A stretch of 64,000 bases of DNA from Streptococcus equinus ATCC 9812. Lineage in GTDB: Bacteria; Bacillota; Bacilli; Lactobacillales; Streptococcaceae. Positions 28,358 through 37,796 of the stretch are shown in pieces (position 1 is the stretch's first letter; each line of letters opens with the position of its first letter). Made by a program: the position numbers and the translations under genes. The DNA is taken from NCBI RefSeq assembly GCF_000187265.1, contig NZ_GL698429.1:226701-290700 (forward strand), given 5' to 3'. Under the pieces are notes generated by a model. The model made no database searches. It saw nothing but the letters and a program-made list of their open reading frames with translations, and was not told the origin of the DNA.

Positions 28358-29362
28358 ATGACTGAAACAAAACAAATGGCATTTCGTGAAGCAATCAATC
28401 TTGCAATGACAGAGGAAATGCAAAAAGATGAGACAATTTTTTTGATGGGTGAAGATGTTGGCATTTACGGTGGTGACTTTGGTACGTCTGTCGGCATGTT
28501 TGAGGAGTTTGGTCCTGAACGAGTCAAGGATACCCCGATTTCAGAAGCTGCAATTGCAGGAAGTGCTATCGGTGCTGCGATAACTGGTCTTCGTCCGATT
28601 GTTGATGTGACCTTTATGGATTTCATCACTATTGCGCTTGATGCCATTGTTAATAACGGCGCTAAAAATAATTACATGTTTGGTGGTGGTTTGAAAACGC
28701 CAGTGACCTTTAGGGTGGCATCGGGTTCTGGGATTGGTTCTGCAGCGCAACACTCACAGTCTCTGGAAGCTTGGCTGACTCATATTCCTGGCATCAAGGT
28801 TGTTGCACCAGGAAATGCTAATGATGCTAAAGGACTTCTAAAATCAGCTATTCGAGATAATAATATCGTCATTTTCATGGAGCCAAAGGCGCTTTATGGC
28901 AAGAAAGAAGAAGTCAGTTTGGATTCTGATTTTTATTTGCCACTTGGAAAGGGTGAGATTAAGCGTGAAGGAAATGATTTGACTGTTGTTTCTTATGGTC
29001 GCATGCTGGAACGCGTCCTTCAAGCAGCAGATGAAGTAGCAGCTGACGGTATTAGCGTTGAAGTGGTTGACCCACGGACACTTATTCCACTTGATAAGGA
29101 GTTGATTATCAATTCGGTGAAAAAGACTGGAAAGCTCATGCTGGTTAATGACGCTTATAAGACAGGTGGTTTTATTGGAGAAATAGCTGCACTGGTTACA
29201 GAAAGTGAAGCTTTTGATTACCTTGATTATCCGATTGTGCGTTTGGCCAGTGAAGATGTACCAGTTCCATATGCTCGTGTATTGGAAGAAGGCATTTTGC
29301 CAGATGTTGCTAAGATTAAAGCAGCCATTTATCAGATGGCACGCAATGGTCGGAAGTCTTGA
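28358..29362 (+). CDS. pdhB: Pyruvate dehydrogenase E1 component, beta subunit
   Basis: E1-beta of 334 residues, partner of PdhA. Conserved segments: MGEDVGIYGGDFGTS near residue 30, DTPISEAAIAGSAIGAA near residue 60, and the transketolase C-terminal domain with VVSYGRMLERVLQAADE and LVNDAYKTGGF. AAGAGGAGA precedes the ATG. It ends inside the ribosome binding region of pdhC, so E1-beta and E2 synthesis are coupled. Confidence 0.93.
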   Translation: MTETKQMAFREAINLAMTEEMQKDETIFLMGEDVGIYGGDFGTSVGMFEEFGPERVKDTPISEAAIAGSAIGAAITGLRPIVDVTFMDFITIALDAIVNNGAKNNYMFGGGLKTPVTFRVASGSGIGSAAQHSQSLEAWLTHIPGIKVVAPGNANDAKGLLKSAIRDNNIVIFMEPKALYGKKEEVSLDSDFYLPLGKGEIKREGNDLTVVSYGRMLERVLQAADEVAADGISVEVVDPRTLIPLDKELIINSVKKTGKLMLVNDAYKTGGFIGEIAALVTESEAFDYLDYPIVRLASEDVPVPYARVLEEGILPDVAKIKAAIYQMARNGRKS

Positions 29363-29373
29363 AAGGAGTCTCT

Positions 29374-30444
29374 GTGGTAAATGAAATGATTATGCCAAAG
29401 GCATCTGAAATTGGAAAAGTTCGTGCCACACCAGCTGCTAGAAAGTTGGCACGTGAGCGCGAAATTGATTTAGATAAAATCAGTGGTAGTGGCGAAAATG
29501 GACGAATTCACAAGGAAGATGTCGAACAATTCAGCAAGATTCGTGTGACGCCACTAGCTCGCAGAATTGCTAAGGATAGAGGTGTTAAACTTGAAAAGCT
29601 AGTTGGAACAGGTGTTTCTGGCAAGATTACGAAGGAAGATGTTCTAGCGAGTCTAGGTGAAACTGTTGCTCAAAAAGAGGGCAAGGGCAGCCAAGTGTCA
29701 CATCAACCTGTAGCTGTGTCAGATACATCACTTGCCAGTGATGGAGTTGAGATAGTTAAAATGTCTGCCATGCGTAAAGCCATTTCAAAAGGAATGAGTC
29801 AATCATATTTTACGGCGCCAACTTTTACGCTTAATTACGACGTTGATATGACAAATTTGATTGCTCTTCGAAAGCAACTTGTTGAACCAATTAAGGAAAA
29901 GACAGGCTACAAGGTCACTTTCACAGACTTGATAGGGCTTGCTACGGTTAAGGCTTTGATGAAAAAAGAGCATCGTTTTCTTAACGCTTCTTTGGTTAAT
30001 GATGCTCATGAAATTGAAGTGCATCATTTTGTCAATCTTGGAATTGCTGTTGGACTTTCTGAAGGCTTAGTGGTTCCTGTGATTCATGGCGCTGAACAGA
30101 TGAGCTTGTCAGACTTTGTGGTAGCTTCAAAAAATGTTATTGAAAAAGCACAGACTGGCAAATTGAAATCAGCAGACATGTCTGGCTCAACTTTCACCAT
30201 AACAAATCTTGGAATGTTTGGAACCAAGTCATTTAATCCAATTATAAATCAACCAAATTCGGCGATTCTCGGCGTTTCAGCGACCATTGATACACCTGTT
30301 GCTCATGAGGGTGAGGTGGTTATTCGACCAATTATGGGAATGAGTTTGACCATTGACCACCGCTTGGTTGACGGAATGAATGGTGCAAAATTCATGTTGG
30401 ATTTAAAAGCACTTCTTGAAAATCCGTTGGAATTATTAATTTAG
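29374..30444 (+). CDS. pdhC: Pyruvate dehydrogenase E2 (acetyltransferase) without lipoyl domain
   Basis: Dihydrolipoamide acetyltransferase core of about 356 residues. There is no N-terminal lipoyl domain. After the short MIMPK, which resembles the first strand of a lipoyl domain, come two peripheral-subunit-binding domains in tandem (VRATPAARKLARE near residues 15-50; IRVTPLARRIAKD near 60-95), then the catalytic domain with TIDHRLVDGMNG (His and Asp). The likely start is GTG 29374, five bases after AAAGGAG; ATG 29386 is the alternative. Lipoyl function is supplied by the next gene. Confidence 0.88.
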   Translation: MVNEMIMPKASEIGKVRATPAARKLAREREIDLDKISGSGENGRIHKEDVEQFSKIRVTPLARRIAKDRGVKLEKLVGTGVSGKITKEDVLASLGETVAQKEGKGSQVSHQPVAVSDTSLASDGVEIVKMSAMRKAISKGMSQSYFTAPTFTLNYDVDMTNLIALRKQLVEPIKEKTGYKVTFTDLIGLATVKALMKKEHRFLNASLVNDAHEIEVHHFVNLGIAVGLSEGLVVPVIHGAEQMSLSDFVVASKNVIEKAQTGKLKSADMSGSTFTITNLGMFGTKSFNPIINQPNSAILGVSATIDTPVAHEGEVVIRPIMGMSLTIDHRLVDGMNGAKFMLDLKALLENPLELLI

Positions 30445-30471
30445 CTAATGAACTGAAAAGAAAGGTAATTT

Positions 30472-32202
30472 ATGGCAATAGAAATTATCATGCCAAAGCT
30501 TGGCGTTGACATGCAAGAAGGCGAAATCATTGAATGGAAAAAAGCGGAGGGCGATTCTGTTCAAGAAGGCGATATTTTGCTTGAAATTATGTCTGACAAG
30601 ACAAATATGGAAATCGAAGCCGAAGACTCTGGAGTACTTTTGAAAATTCTTCACGAGGCTGGTGAAGTTGTCCCAGTTACGGAAATCATTGGCTACCTCG
30701 GTGCTGAAGGTGAGGTGGTCGAGAAAATTGAACAAGCCACAGCAGACTTAACTGCAGTAGGATTGGAAGTACCTAAGGAAGTGGCGGCTGATGCAACTTT
30801 TGAACAAAAAGTTCCGCTTGCAGCTGATGAGTATGACATGATTGTGGTTGGTGGAGGTCCTGCAGGCTATTATGCAGCTATCCGTGGTGCCCAGCTTGGA
30901 GGAAAAATTGCAATTGTTGAAAAATCAGAGTTTGGCGGTACCTGCCTAAATGTTGGCTGTATTCCAACCAAAACTTATCTTAAAAATGCTGAAATCCTTG
31001 ATGGGTTGAAAATCGCCGCTGGTCGTGGTATCAATCTAGCCTCAACTAGCTACAGTATTGATATGGATAAGACAGTTGCATTTAAAAATTCTGTTGTTAA
31101 AACACTGACAAGTGGTGTTCGTAGTCTTTTGAAAGCCAATAAAGTAACTATCTTTGAAGGACTAGCCGAAGTCAATCCAGACAAGACAGTTACGATTGGC
31201 TCGCAAGTGATTAAAGGACATAGTATTATTTTGGCAACAGGTTCAAAAGTATCACGCATTAATATTCCAGGTATTGATTCTCCACTTGTTTTGACCTCTG
31301 ATGATATCCTTGATTTGAGAGAAGTTCCGAAATCATTAGCTGTCATTGGTGGCGGTGTTGTTGGGATTGAGCTTGGCTTGGTCTGGTCGTCTTACGGCGT
31401 TGATGTGACTGTTATTGAAATGTCAGACCGCATTATTCCAGCAATGGACAAGGAAATCTCACAGGAATTGCAAAAAATTCTGACCAAAAAGGGGATGACT
31501 ATTAAAACAAATGTTGGAGTGTCAGAAATTATTGAGAAAAACAATCAGCTTGAGTTGACGCTGACAAATGGCGAGAAAATCCAATCAGACAAAGCTCTGC
31601 TATCGATTGGACGAGTGCCACAACTGCAAGGCCTTGAAAATCTCAACCTTGACATGGAAGACAATCGCATCAAAGTTAATGCTTATCAAGAAACGTCAAT
31701 CTCTGGTATTTATGCCCCTGGTGATGTCAATGGCCAAAAAATGCTAGCACACGCTGCTTATCGTATGGGAGAAGTGGCTGCTGAAAATGCTCTACGTGGC
31801 AATCATCGCAAAGCCAATCTCACATACACTCCAGCAGCAGTTTATACACACCCAGAAGTTGCTATGGTTGGGTTAACTGAAGAGGCTGCGCGTGAACAAT
31901 ATGGTGATATTTTGATTGGAAAGTCTAGCTTTACTGGTAATGGACGAGCTCTTGCTTCTAATGAAGCACAAGGTTTTGTTAAAGTCATTGCTGACAGCAA
32001 GTACCATGAAATTCTTGGGGTGCATATTATTGGACCATCAGCAGCTGAGCTCATTAACGAAGCGGCAACTATTATGGAAAATGAATTGACCGTTGATGAT
32101 GTTGCCCAAGCCATCCATGGACACCCGACCTTTTCTGAAAACATGTACGAAGCTTTCCTAGATACCATTGGTGAAGCCATCCATAACATGCCAAAGAGAT
32201 AG
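30472..32202 (+). CDS. pdhD: Dihydrolipoamide dehydrogenase (E3) with N-terminal lipoyl domain
   Basis: FAD enzyme that reoxidises dihydrolipoamide, 576 residues. An intact lipoyl domain occupies residues 1-80, with the modified lysine in MSDKTNMEIEA. Then comes the FAD motif VVGGGPAGYYAA, redox pair GGTCLNVGCIPTK, NAD motif IGGGVVGIELG, and the active-site HGHPTFSE near the C-terminus. Fusion of the lipoyl arm to E3 compensates for its loss from PdhC, as in pneumococcus. AGAAAGG precedes the ATG. Last gene of the operon. Confidence 0.95.
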   Translation: MAIEIIMPKLGVDMQEGEIIEWKKAEGDSVQEGDILLEIMSDKTNMEIEAEDSGVLLKILHEAGEVVPVTEIIGYLGAEGEVVEKIEQATADLTAVGLEVPKEVAADATFEQKVPLAADEYDMIVVGGGPAGYYAAIRGAQLGGKIAIVEKSEFGGTCLNVGCIPTKTYLKNAEILDGLKIAAGRGINLASTSYSIDMDKTVAFKNSVVKTLTSGVRSLLKANKVTIFEGLAEVNPDKTVTIGSQVIKGHSIILATGSKVSRINIPGIDSPLVLTSDDILDLREVPKSLAVIGGGVVGIELGLVWSSYGVDVTVIEMSDRIIPAMDKEISQELQKILTKKGMTIKTNVGVSEIIEKNNQLELTLTNGEKIQSDKALLSIGRVPQLQGLENLNLDMEDNRIKVNAYQETSISGIYAPGDVNGQKMLAHAAYRMGEVAAENALRGNHRKANLTYTPAAVYTHPEVAMVGLTEEAAREQYGDILIGKSSFTGNGRALASNEAQGFVKVIADSKYHEILGVHIIGPSAAELINEAATIMENELTVDDVAQAIHGHPTFSENMYEAFLDTIGEAIHNMPKR

Positions 32203-32240
32203 TTTGACATACGCTATGATTCAGCAAGTTAGCATAAATC

Positions 32241-32277
32241 AAAAAGAGTATGAGATAGAATTCTCATACTCTTTTAT
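32241..32277. terminator. Bidirectional terminator after pdhD
   Basis: AAAGAGTATGAG and CTCATACTCTTT form a strong stem with A and T tails on each side. Confidence 0.85.
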
Positions 32278-32290
32278 GATTCTAAACTGT

Positions 32291-33185
32291 TTAGATTTCC
32301 TCTTCAACGAGTTTGTTTGAAGTTTGTGTTTTAGCGAGGTAAACGCCTGTCAACGTGATGATAATAGTGATAATAGATTGCAGGTTTAAATGTTTTTGGA
32401 AAATGACCCAAGCGTAAAGAGCTGCAACGACGGGTTGTGATAGAGTGATTAATGATGACAGACTAGCATTGACTTTTCCTAGGCAATAAGCGAGCAGTCC
32501 TTGTCCTAAAATCTGTGACACAAGAGCTAGTGCCAAAAGTGGCCAGAGTTCTTCAAAGTTTTTAGGCACGTAAAAACCTTCTGTAAAGGAGATAACAGCA
32601 GCCAATACGAGCAATGTTCCAAAAGCGCTGAGGAACATGATAACATTTGATTTGACCGTATCACGTAGCTTGTAAACGGTAATCATGAACATTGCGTAAA
32701 AGACTGAAGCACCTAGTCTCATTGAATCGCCAAGAAGGTCTCTCAGGTGACACAGTGACTTTATTTGCCATAACGACAAAAACGCCAAGCAAAGTAACAA
32801 GTCCACCTAAAAGAAATTTTGGTGTCATTTTTTCTTTGAACAGAAAATAACTGACTGGAATCACCGTAAATGGTGTTAGATTAACGAGCTAATTTGAATT
32901 TGCCACAGTTCTGTAAGAAAAAGAACTGTTCCAAAAAGTCAAATTCCCTGCTAGAAAAGCGCCTGCTAAAACGATAGTGACAACTTGTTTATAGCTGAGT
33001 GATTGCAAATCTGATTTCCTGATAAAAGGTAGTAGCATTGGGATAAAAAATAAAACTCGGTAAAAGCCAGTGTTGATTGGTGGCAATGGGCTGAGTTTTA
33101 CAAAAATACCACCTGTTGCCAAAAAACAGATTGCTAAAAAGATTAGAAAGATGTATTTTGCTGAGTTACAGCGGTTGTTATTCAT
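32291..33185 (-). pseudogene. EamA/DMT-family transporter, broken
   Basis: Ten-helix drug/metabolite transporter, about 298 residues when repaired. Reading from 33185 the frame meets an in-frame TAG at 32889-32891 (..TVANSN, stop, LVNLTPFTVIP..), continues in the same frame, and then shifts near 32739-32745, where one extra base in GAGAGACC moves ..VTVSPE into DLLGDSMRLGAS. Two independent lesions rule out a single sequencing error. It is divergent from a MocR-type regulator, a common pairing for transporters of this family. Confidence 0.88.
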
Positions 33186-33258
33186 GTATTTTTTTACCTC
33201 GTGTAAAATTTTAAAGGATAAGTGGTATAATAAAAAGTACCAGTATTTAAAAATTTTT

Positions 33259-33268
33259 AGGTGCCACC
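33259..33268 (+). promoter_or_regulatory. Palindrome AGGTGCCACC in the mocR leader
   Basis: GGTGCCACC is an odd palindrome sitting between the -10 TATAAT (near 33227) and the ribosome binding site. The identical 10-mer recurs inside the gene at 33781-33790. Possible autoregulatory operator. Confidence 0.35.
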
Positions 33269-33279
33269 TTGGAGGGAAA

Positions 33280-34686
33280 ATGATTCATTTAGATAGAACC
33301 GCAGGTGCTAGCCCACTGTACCAGCAGATTTACCAGCAAATCAAGTCAGATATTTTGCAGGGCTATTTATCACCTGATGAGAAACTTTTAGGGACAAGAA
33401 CGCTCGCTAAAATGCTTGAGGTCAGTCGAAATACGGTTGATAGAGCTTATGTGCAATTGACCTTGGAAGGATATATTGAAAGCCGTCAAAATGCAGGCTT
33501 TTATGTCTTGAAATTACCAAAATCGTTTAAATCAGAGAAAAAATTTAGCGAGCAAGTTCCGACGAATGAGGACTGTATTTCTGATGAAGAGATTATTTAT
33601 GATTTGACAAATAGTAGCCATACCAGCAATTTATTTCCCAAAAAAGTGTGGAAAAAGCATTACTTAAATACGCTTGATGAGTTGGATGATGCTGAGAAGT
33701 TGTCGACACTTCAACCGTTTCAAGGTGAATATAAACTTAGAAAAGAGATAAGTCGTTATTTGGAACGTATTCGTGGCGTTAGGTGCCACCCAAGTCAGAT
33801 TATTATCACGAGTGGTCTTCAGCAGTCGTTAGACTATCTTTGCCAGTTTTTAGGAAATACGCAAGAAAGTGTTTTGATGGAAGACCCAAGTTATCCCAAA
33901 GCGCGTGCAACTTTTAAGAAAAATCATTATCAAATTGTGACAGCTGAGGTCGATGACAAGGGATTAGATTTGACAAAGGTTGACAAAAATGTCGCAATCA
34001 AAATGATTTACACAACACCGTCGCATCAATTTCCGCTGGGGATGATTATGCCTATCTCGAGGCGTCAAGAGCTTTTAACGTTTGCAAAAGAAAGAAATTC
34101 ATTTATTATCGAGGATGATTATGACAGTGAGCTCCGCTATTATCAAAGACCAATTCCAGCTCTGAAATCGATTGACTATCTTGATCGTGTGATTTACTTG
34201 GGGACTTTTTCAAAGATATTATCGCCATCTTTTCGTATGGGTTATATGGTTTTGCCAGAACAGTTTACGGAAAAATTCTTAGAAAAAGGGAAACTTTATA
34301 ATAGTACCGTTAATCTTTTGAACCAAATTGCGCTTGCTAATATCTTATCAAGTGGTGATTATGACCGCTTAGTTCGTAAGATGAATCATGTTTTTAAGAA
34401 ACGTTATGAAGCATTTAAACAGGAATTTCAAAAATTTAAAACACCGATAGAGTTGTCTTCAAACGTTAGTGGTCAGTATTTTTTGCTGCACTTATCAAAT
34501 GGGATGCAACAAGATGAGTTGATTAAAAAAGCTGAAAGAGAAGGTGTTCGAGTTTATGACACTATGCAATTTTGGCAGGAAAAAGCAGCCTGCCCTCAGG
34601 AAAGTCTTTTTCTAGGTTTTAGTAAAATTGATTTGGAAGATATTCCAGATTGCGTTAGCCGCCTCAGAAGGGCATGGGAGAAGTAG
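33280..34686 (+). CDS. MocR/PdxR-type GntR regulator with aminotransferase domain
   Basis: 468 residues. An N-terminal GntR winged helix (residues 10-75: PLYQQIYQQIKSDILQGYLSP, LAKMLEVSRNTVDRAYVQL) is fused to a fold type I aminotransferase domain with the PLP lysine in YLGTFSKILSPSFRMG and FIIEDDYDSELRY before it. Such regulators sense PLP or an amino-aldehyde. The ATG at 33280 follows GGAGGG. The divergent EamA gene, its most likely target, is a pseudogene, so the regulator may be orphaned. Confidence 0.88.
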   Translation: MIHLDRTAGASPLYQQIYQQIKSDILQGYLSPDEKLLGTRTLAKMLEVSRNTVDRAYVQLTLEGYIESRQNAGFYVLKLPKSFKSEKKFSEQVPTNEDCISDEEIIYDLTNSSHTSNLFPKKVWKKHYLNTLDELDDAEKLSTLQPFQGEYKLRKEISRYLERIRGVRCHPSQIIITSGLQQSLDYLCQFLGNTQESVLMEDPSYPKARATFKKNHYQIVTAEVDDKGLDLTKVDKNVAIKMIYTTPSHQFPLGMIMPISRRQELLTFAKERNSFIIEDDYDSELRYYQRPIPALKSIDYLDRVIYLGTFSKILSPSFRMGYMVLPEQFTEKFLEKGKLYNSTVNLLNQIALANILSSGDYDRLVRKMNHVFKKRYEAFKQEFQKFKTPIELSSNVSGQYFLLHLSNGMQQDELIKKAEREGVRVYDTMQFWQEKAACPQESLFLGFSKIDLEDIPDCVSRLRRAWEK

Positions 34687-34756
34687 TGAGCATATTAAGA
34701 GACGGTGGGGTAGGATTCTGATATACTAAGCCTAATGAAAATGAAGGAGCTTTTAT

Positions 34757-35746
34757 ATGAAGTATATCGTCAATAAGTCTCATAATCCTGCCTACAATAT
34801 TGCGTTAGAAGCTTACGCTTTTCGTGAATTGTTAGCTGAAGATGAGCTTTTCATTCTTTGGATTAATGAGCCTGCGATTATCATTGGCAAACACCAAAAT
34901 GCTATTGAAGAGATTAACAAAGCTTATACAGATGAGCATGGCATTCATGTAGTCCGTCGTTTGTCAGGTGGCGGTGCGGTTTACCATGACCTCAATAATT
35001 TGAATTACACAATTATTTCTAATAAATCACAAGAAGGTACCTTTGATTTTAAGACCTTTTCAAGACCTGTCATTGAAACCTTAGCTGATTTAGGGGTGAC
35101 AGCGACTTTTACTGGTCGTAATGACCTTGAAATTGATGGCAAGAAGTTTTGTGGCAATGCACAAGCTTATTTCAAAGGACGGATGATGCACCATGGTTGT
35201 CTGTTATTTGACGTGGATATGACGGTGCTTGAAAATGCCCTGCAAGTTTCAAAGGATAAAATTGAATCAAAAGGTGTTAAATCAGTGCGTGCACGTGTGA
35301 CCAATATCTTAGATGAATTGCCAGAAAAAATGGCTGTTGAAGCATTTTCAGAACAATTACTTAACAAAATAAAAGAACAATACCCTGACATGACGGAGTA
35401 TGTTCTTTCTGAAGCTGATTTAGAAAACATTCAAAATCTAGCCGATAACCAATTTGCCACTTGGGATTGGACTTACGGACAATCACCAGAATATACCATT
35501 AAGCGTTCAGTTCGTTATCCAGCAGGAAAAATCACAACATATGCCAATATTGAAAAATCGGTTATCAAAGGAATTAAAATTTATGGAGATTTTTTTGGCA
35601 TCAAAGATGTGGCTGAGGTCGAACAATCCTTAATTGGACTTCGATACGACTATCTTGACGTTCTAAAAAAACTCCAAACAATTGACACCACTAAATATTT
35701 CACCAATATAACTCCACAAGAAATCGCGGGAGCAATCGTGGAGTGA
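34757..35746 (+). CDS. lplA: Lipoate-protein ligase
   Basis: Attaches free lipoate to lipoyl-domain lysines. 329 residues. The biotin/lipoate ligase core contains VVRRLSGGGAVYHDLNNLNYT near residues 69-90 and the catalytic lysine in DLEIDGKKFCGNAQA near 126-140; a C-terminal accessory domain follows. Its position just after the pdh operon suggests it modifies the lipoyl domain on PdhD, the only lipoyl domain seen in this window. AAGGAGC ribosome binding site. Confidence 0.93.
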   Translation: MKYIVNKSHNPAYNIALEAYAFRELLAEDELFILWINEPAIIIGKHQNAIEEINKAYTDEHGIHVVRRLSGGGAVYHDLNNLNYTIISNKSQEGTFDFKTFSRPVIETLADLGVTATFTGRNDLEIDGKKFCGNAQAYFKGRMMHHGCLLFDVDMTVLENALQVSKDKIESKGVKSVRARVTNILDELPEKMAVEAFSEQLLNKIKEQYPDMTEYVLSEADLENIQNLADNQFATWDWTYGQSPEYTIKRSVRYPAGKITTYANIEKSVIKGIKIYGDFFGIKDVAEVEQSLIGLRYDYLDVLKKLQTIDTTKYFTNITPQEIAGAIVE

Positions 35747-35756
35747 GGAATATATA

Positions 35757-35788
35757 AAACAAGTTAGCAAAAATTGCTAGCTTGTTTT
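35757..35788. terminator. Bidirectional terminator after lplA
   Basis: AACAAGTTAGCA and TTGCTAGCTTGTT stem with T tail. Confidence 0.8.
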
Positions 35789-35829
35789 GGTATATTCTCT
35801 AATTAAGTATCTTGTGATGAGTGTAGTCT

Positions 35830-36345
35830 TTATTTCCAAGTTGCATTTTCGTAGGAAATAGTGACAGGGTTATTGTCACTTACAAGATAAACATCAACGA
35901 TAGTTGCTTTTTGACCTGCTGTTAAGCCATCAATAGATTGGGTTGAAACATTTGTAAATGTGTAATCCAAGGTTTTTCCTTCAGAATCTAAAACAGTCCA
36001 TCCGCCTAAATCAATATAGTCTGAACTTGTATTCTCTACTACCGTTGTAACAACAAGTGCTTTTTTCCTTCGAATTTACTATACTCTTCCTCTGGGTACC
36101 CTTCTTTTAAGTCAATATTTTCATCTATAACAGGTTTCTGTATTGTCATTTTTAAACCTGCTGATTCATATCCAGTAACTTCCGTATCACTTTCAGTGAA
36201 GGTATAACTTTCATCAAAAGATAATTGATGAGATGTCTCTTTTTTACTAGAACTTGATTCTTTGATAATCTCAATAGAAGTTGAACTTGTTTCTTCGTCC
36301 GAGTTATTTGAACAAGCAACAAGTGCAGAGGCAGAATGAATAAAT
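35830..36345 (-). pseudogene. Lipoprotein remnant, N-terminus lost and frameshifted
   Basis: In one minus-strand frame a lipobox-like SALVAC precedes a Ser/Glu-rich linker (SNNSDEETSSTS) and a beta-rich domain, but the frame is closed by a stop upstream and has no start codon. A second lesion is a six-base T run at 36061-36066 (plus strand). Adding one base restores ..EGKKALVVTTVVENTSSDYIDLGGW.. through to a stop at 35830. The domain resembles the extracellular DUF4352-type fold of Gram-positive lipoproteins; that assignment is tentative. Confidence 0.7.
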
Positions 36346-36585
36346 ACCTATTGTAATAATGGTTAGAATTAGCCATTTAATCCAGTTTCCAAAAAGCTGG
36401 ATTGCTTTTCCATCAAAGTATAAGCGCTGTCCGTCAATCACGGTATGCTTGACCTTCCAATTAATCATGATGCAGATACCCCATGGAGCGTAAATACTAA
36501 GTGTAAAAATAGTAATTAAGGTAGCTACAATACTATGTCCAATAAAGCTTAGCAAACCACCATCAAAATAACTTTCTTGTTTCAT
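36304..36585 (-). pseudogene. DUF898-like membrane protein, truncated
   Basis: Starts with MKQESYFDGGLLSFIG after AAAGGAA and runs for about 83 recognisable residues with two helices and the family's NWKVKHTVIDGQRLYFDGKA. At ..TIITIGIYSF the frame runs into CLCTCCLFK and stops. Relatives continue after IYSF with another 15-25 residues. The sequence after the break is the lipoprotein remnant, so a deletion joining two neighbouring genes is the simplest explanation. Confidence 0.65.
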
Positions 36586-36685
36586 CAAAATTCCTTTATG
36601 TGAAATTCTAAACATTTTAATGTGAGCAAAACGATAACAGTTTAACATAATGATGTTTGACATGCAAGATAGAATAGCGTTTCAT

Positions 36686-36727
36686 CAAAAAAAGAAGACC
36701 AACTTTTGTTAGTTGGTGTTTTTTTAT
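36686..36727. terminator. Bidirectional terminator after lysR (36.7 kb)
   Basis: ACCAAC and GTTGGT stem flanked by A and T tracts. Confidence 0.65.
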
Positions 36728-36743
36728 GTGCTATAAAATGTTT

Positions 36744-37613
36744 TTATTTTTCGATTTTTGCTTGCATCAGCTTAAGAAAGAGTTTGGTACTTGGTGATTG
36801 AGTGCTTTGCTTTTTCCAGAGAATCTGAAGTGAATCGTGCTTTTGAGTCGCAAATGGAATAAATTTTAGTTCAGAATCAGTGTAGGAAGTGTTGATAATA
36901 TCACCTAGACAAATCGCAATACCAAGTCCAGCTTTGACTAGAAGTGATGCATTGTAGAGAAGATTATAGGTTGCAACGATGTGATAATCGCCAAGTCCAG
37001 CTAGCTCTCGGAGGTCATTATTGGTTTGAGCAGAAGTGATTAGTGGATAGGACAAAATATCTGCTAATTCAACTTTATCAAACTTAGTCAACGGATGATT
37101 TTTGGTGACCAAGACTCCCCATTGGTCACGATTTTTAAGAGCAAGCGCATTGTATTTTCGGTTGTCAAAATCACCGATTGTGATGCCTAAATCGTAGACC
37201 CCTTTATTCAATTGCTCCAAAATGTCATCAGCGTTTCCGCTACGAATGTGAATACGAATCTCAGGGTACTGGTCTGTCATTTTTTTGATGACAGTTGCGA
37301 CAATATCAAGTGAGTGAGTTTCGGCAGCACCAATGTAAATTTCTCCAGAAATCTCTTCTGATTTTCGGATATTATTTTCTGTTTTTTCGACCAAAGAAAG
37401 AATTTCGATGGCACGATTGTAGAGGTATTGCCCATCATCTGTCAATTGAATTTCACGACTGCCACGGTAAAAAAGTACAGTATCAAGTTCTTCTTCCAAA
37501 TCTTTGATTTGGCGTGATAGTGTCGGTTGTGTCACGTGTAAGGTATTTGCAGCGTTTGAAATACTTTTCGTTTGTACAATGGTTACAAAATAATTAAGAA
37601 CGCGAATATCCAT
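36744..37613 (-). CDS. LysR family transcriptional regulator
   Basis: 289 residues. N-terminal winged helix MDIRVLNYFVTIVQTKSISNAANTLHVTQPTLSRQIKDLEEEL, then a periplasmic-binding-like effector domain beginning SGEIYIGAAETHSLD. Intact, unlike its neighbours. Divergent from the DUF3737 locus. An AATATAAGTATTTG sequence 38-51 bases upstream of its start recurs exactly before the MFS gene at 42.5 kb, suggesting autoregulation plus control of that exporter. The effector is unknown. Confidence 0.88.
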   Translation of the reverse strand: MDIRVLNYFVTIVQTKSISNAANTLHVTQPTLSRQIKDLEEELDTVLFYRGSREIQLTDDGQYLYNRAIEILSLVEKTENNIRKSEEISGEIYIGAAETHSLDIVATVIKKMTDQYPEIRIHIRSGNADDILEQLNKGVYDLGITIGDFDNRKYNALALKNRDQWGVLVTKNHPLTKFDKVELADILSYPLITSAQTNNDLRELAGLGDYHIVATYNLLYNASLLVKAGLGIAICLGDIINTSYTDSELKFIPFATQKHDSLQILWKKQSTQSPSTKLFLKLMQAKIEK

Positions 37614-37650
37614 ATCTTTTTCCTATACATTTTAGCTATATTAATTATGT

Positions 37651-37664
37651 AATATAAGTATTTG
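37651..37664. promoter_or_regulatory. Putative LysR operator, copy 1
   Basis: AATATAAGTATTTG in the intergenic region between lysR and the DUF3737 locus. The same 14-mer is at 42470-42483. Confidence 0.4.
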
Positions 37665-37718
37665 CTATGTTTATTGTAGCGTGTTAGAGTATTTTTGTAA
37701 ATTAAAAACAAAAAATCC

Positions 37719-37749
37719 TTGACCTGAAGTCGACTACAAGGTGTAGACT
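37719..37749 (+). promoter_or_regulatory. MerR-type promoter A (DUF3737-patB)
   Basis: TTGACC, 19-bp spacer, TAGACT. The spacer holds a dyad centred on AGTCGACT with CCTTG and CAAGG outer arms. The overlong 19-bp spacing is the hallmark of promoters activated by MerR proteins through DNA distortion. Confidence 0.7.
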
Positions 37750-37796
37750 AAGTGCCGTTTCGGTCCTAGAAGGACTTTGAAAATGGAGGAATAAAA

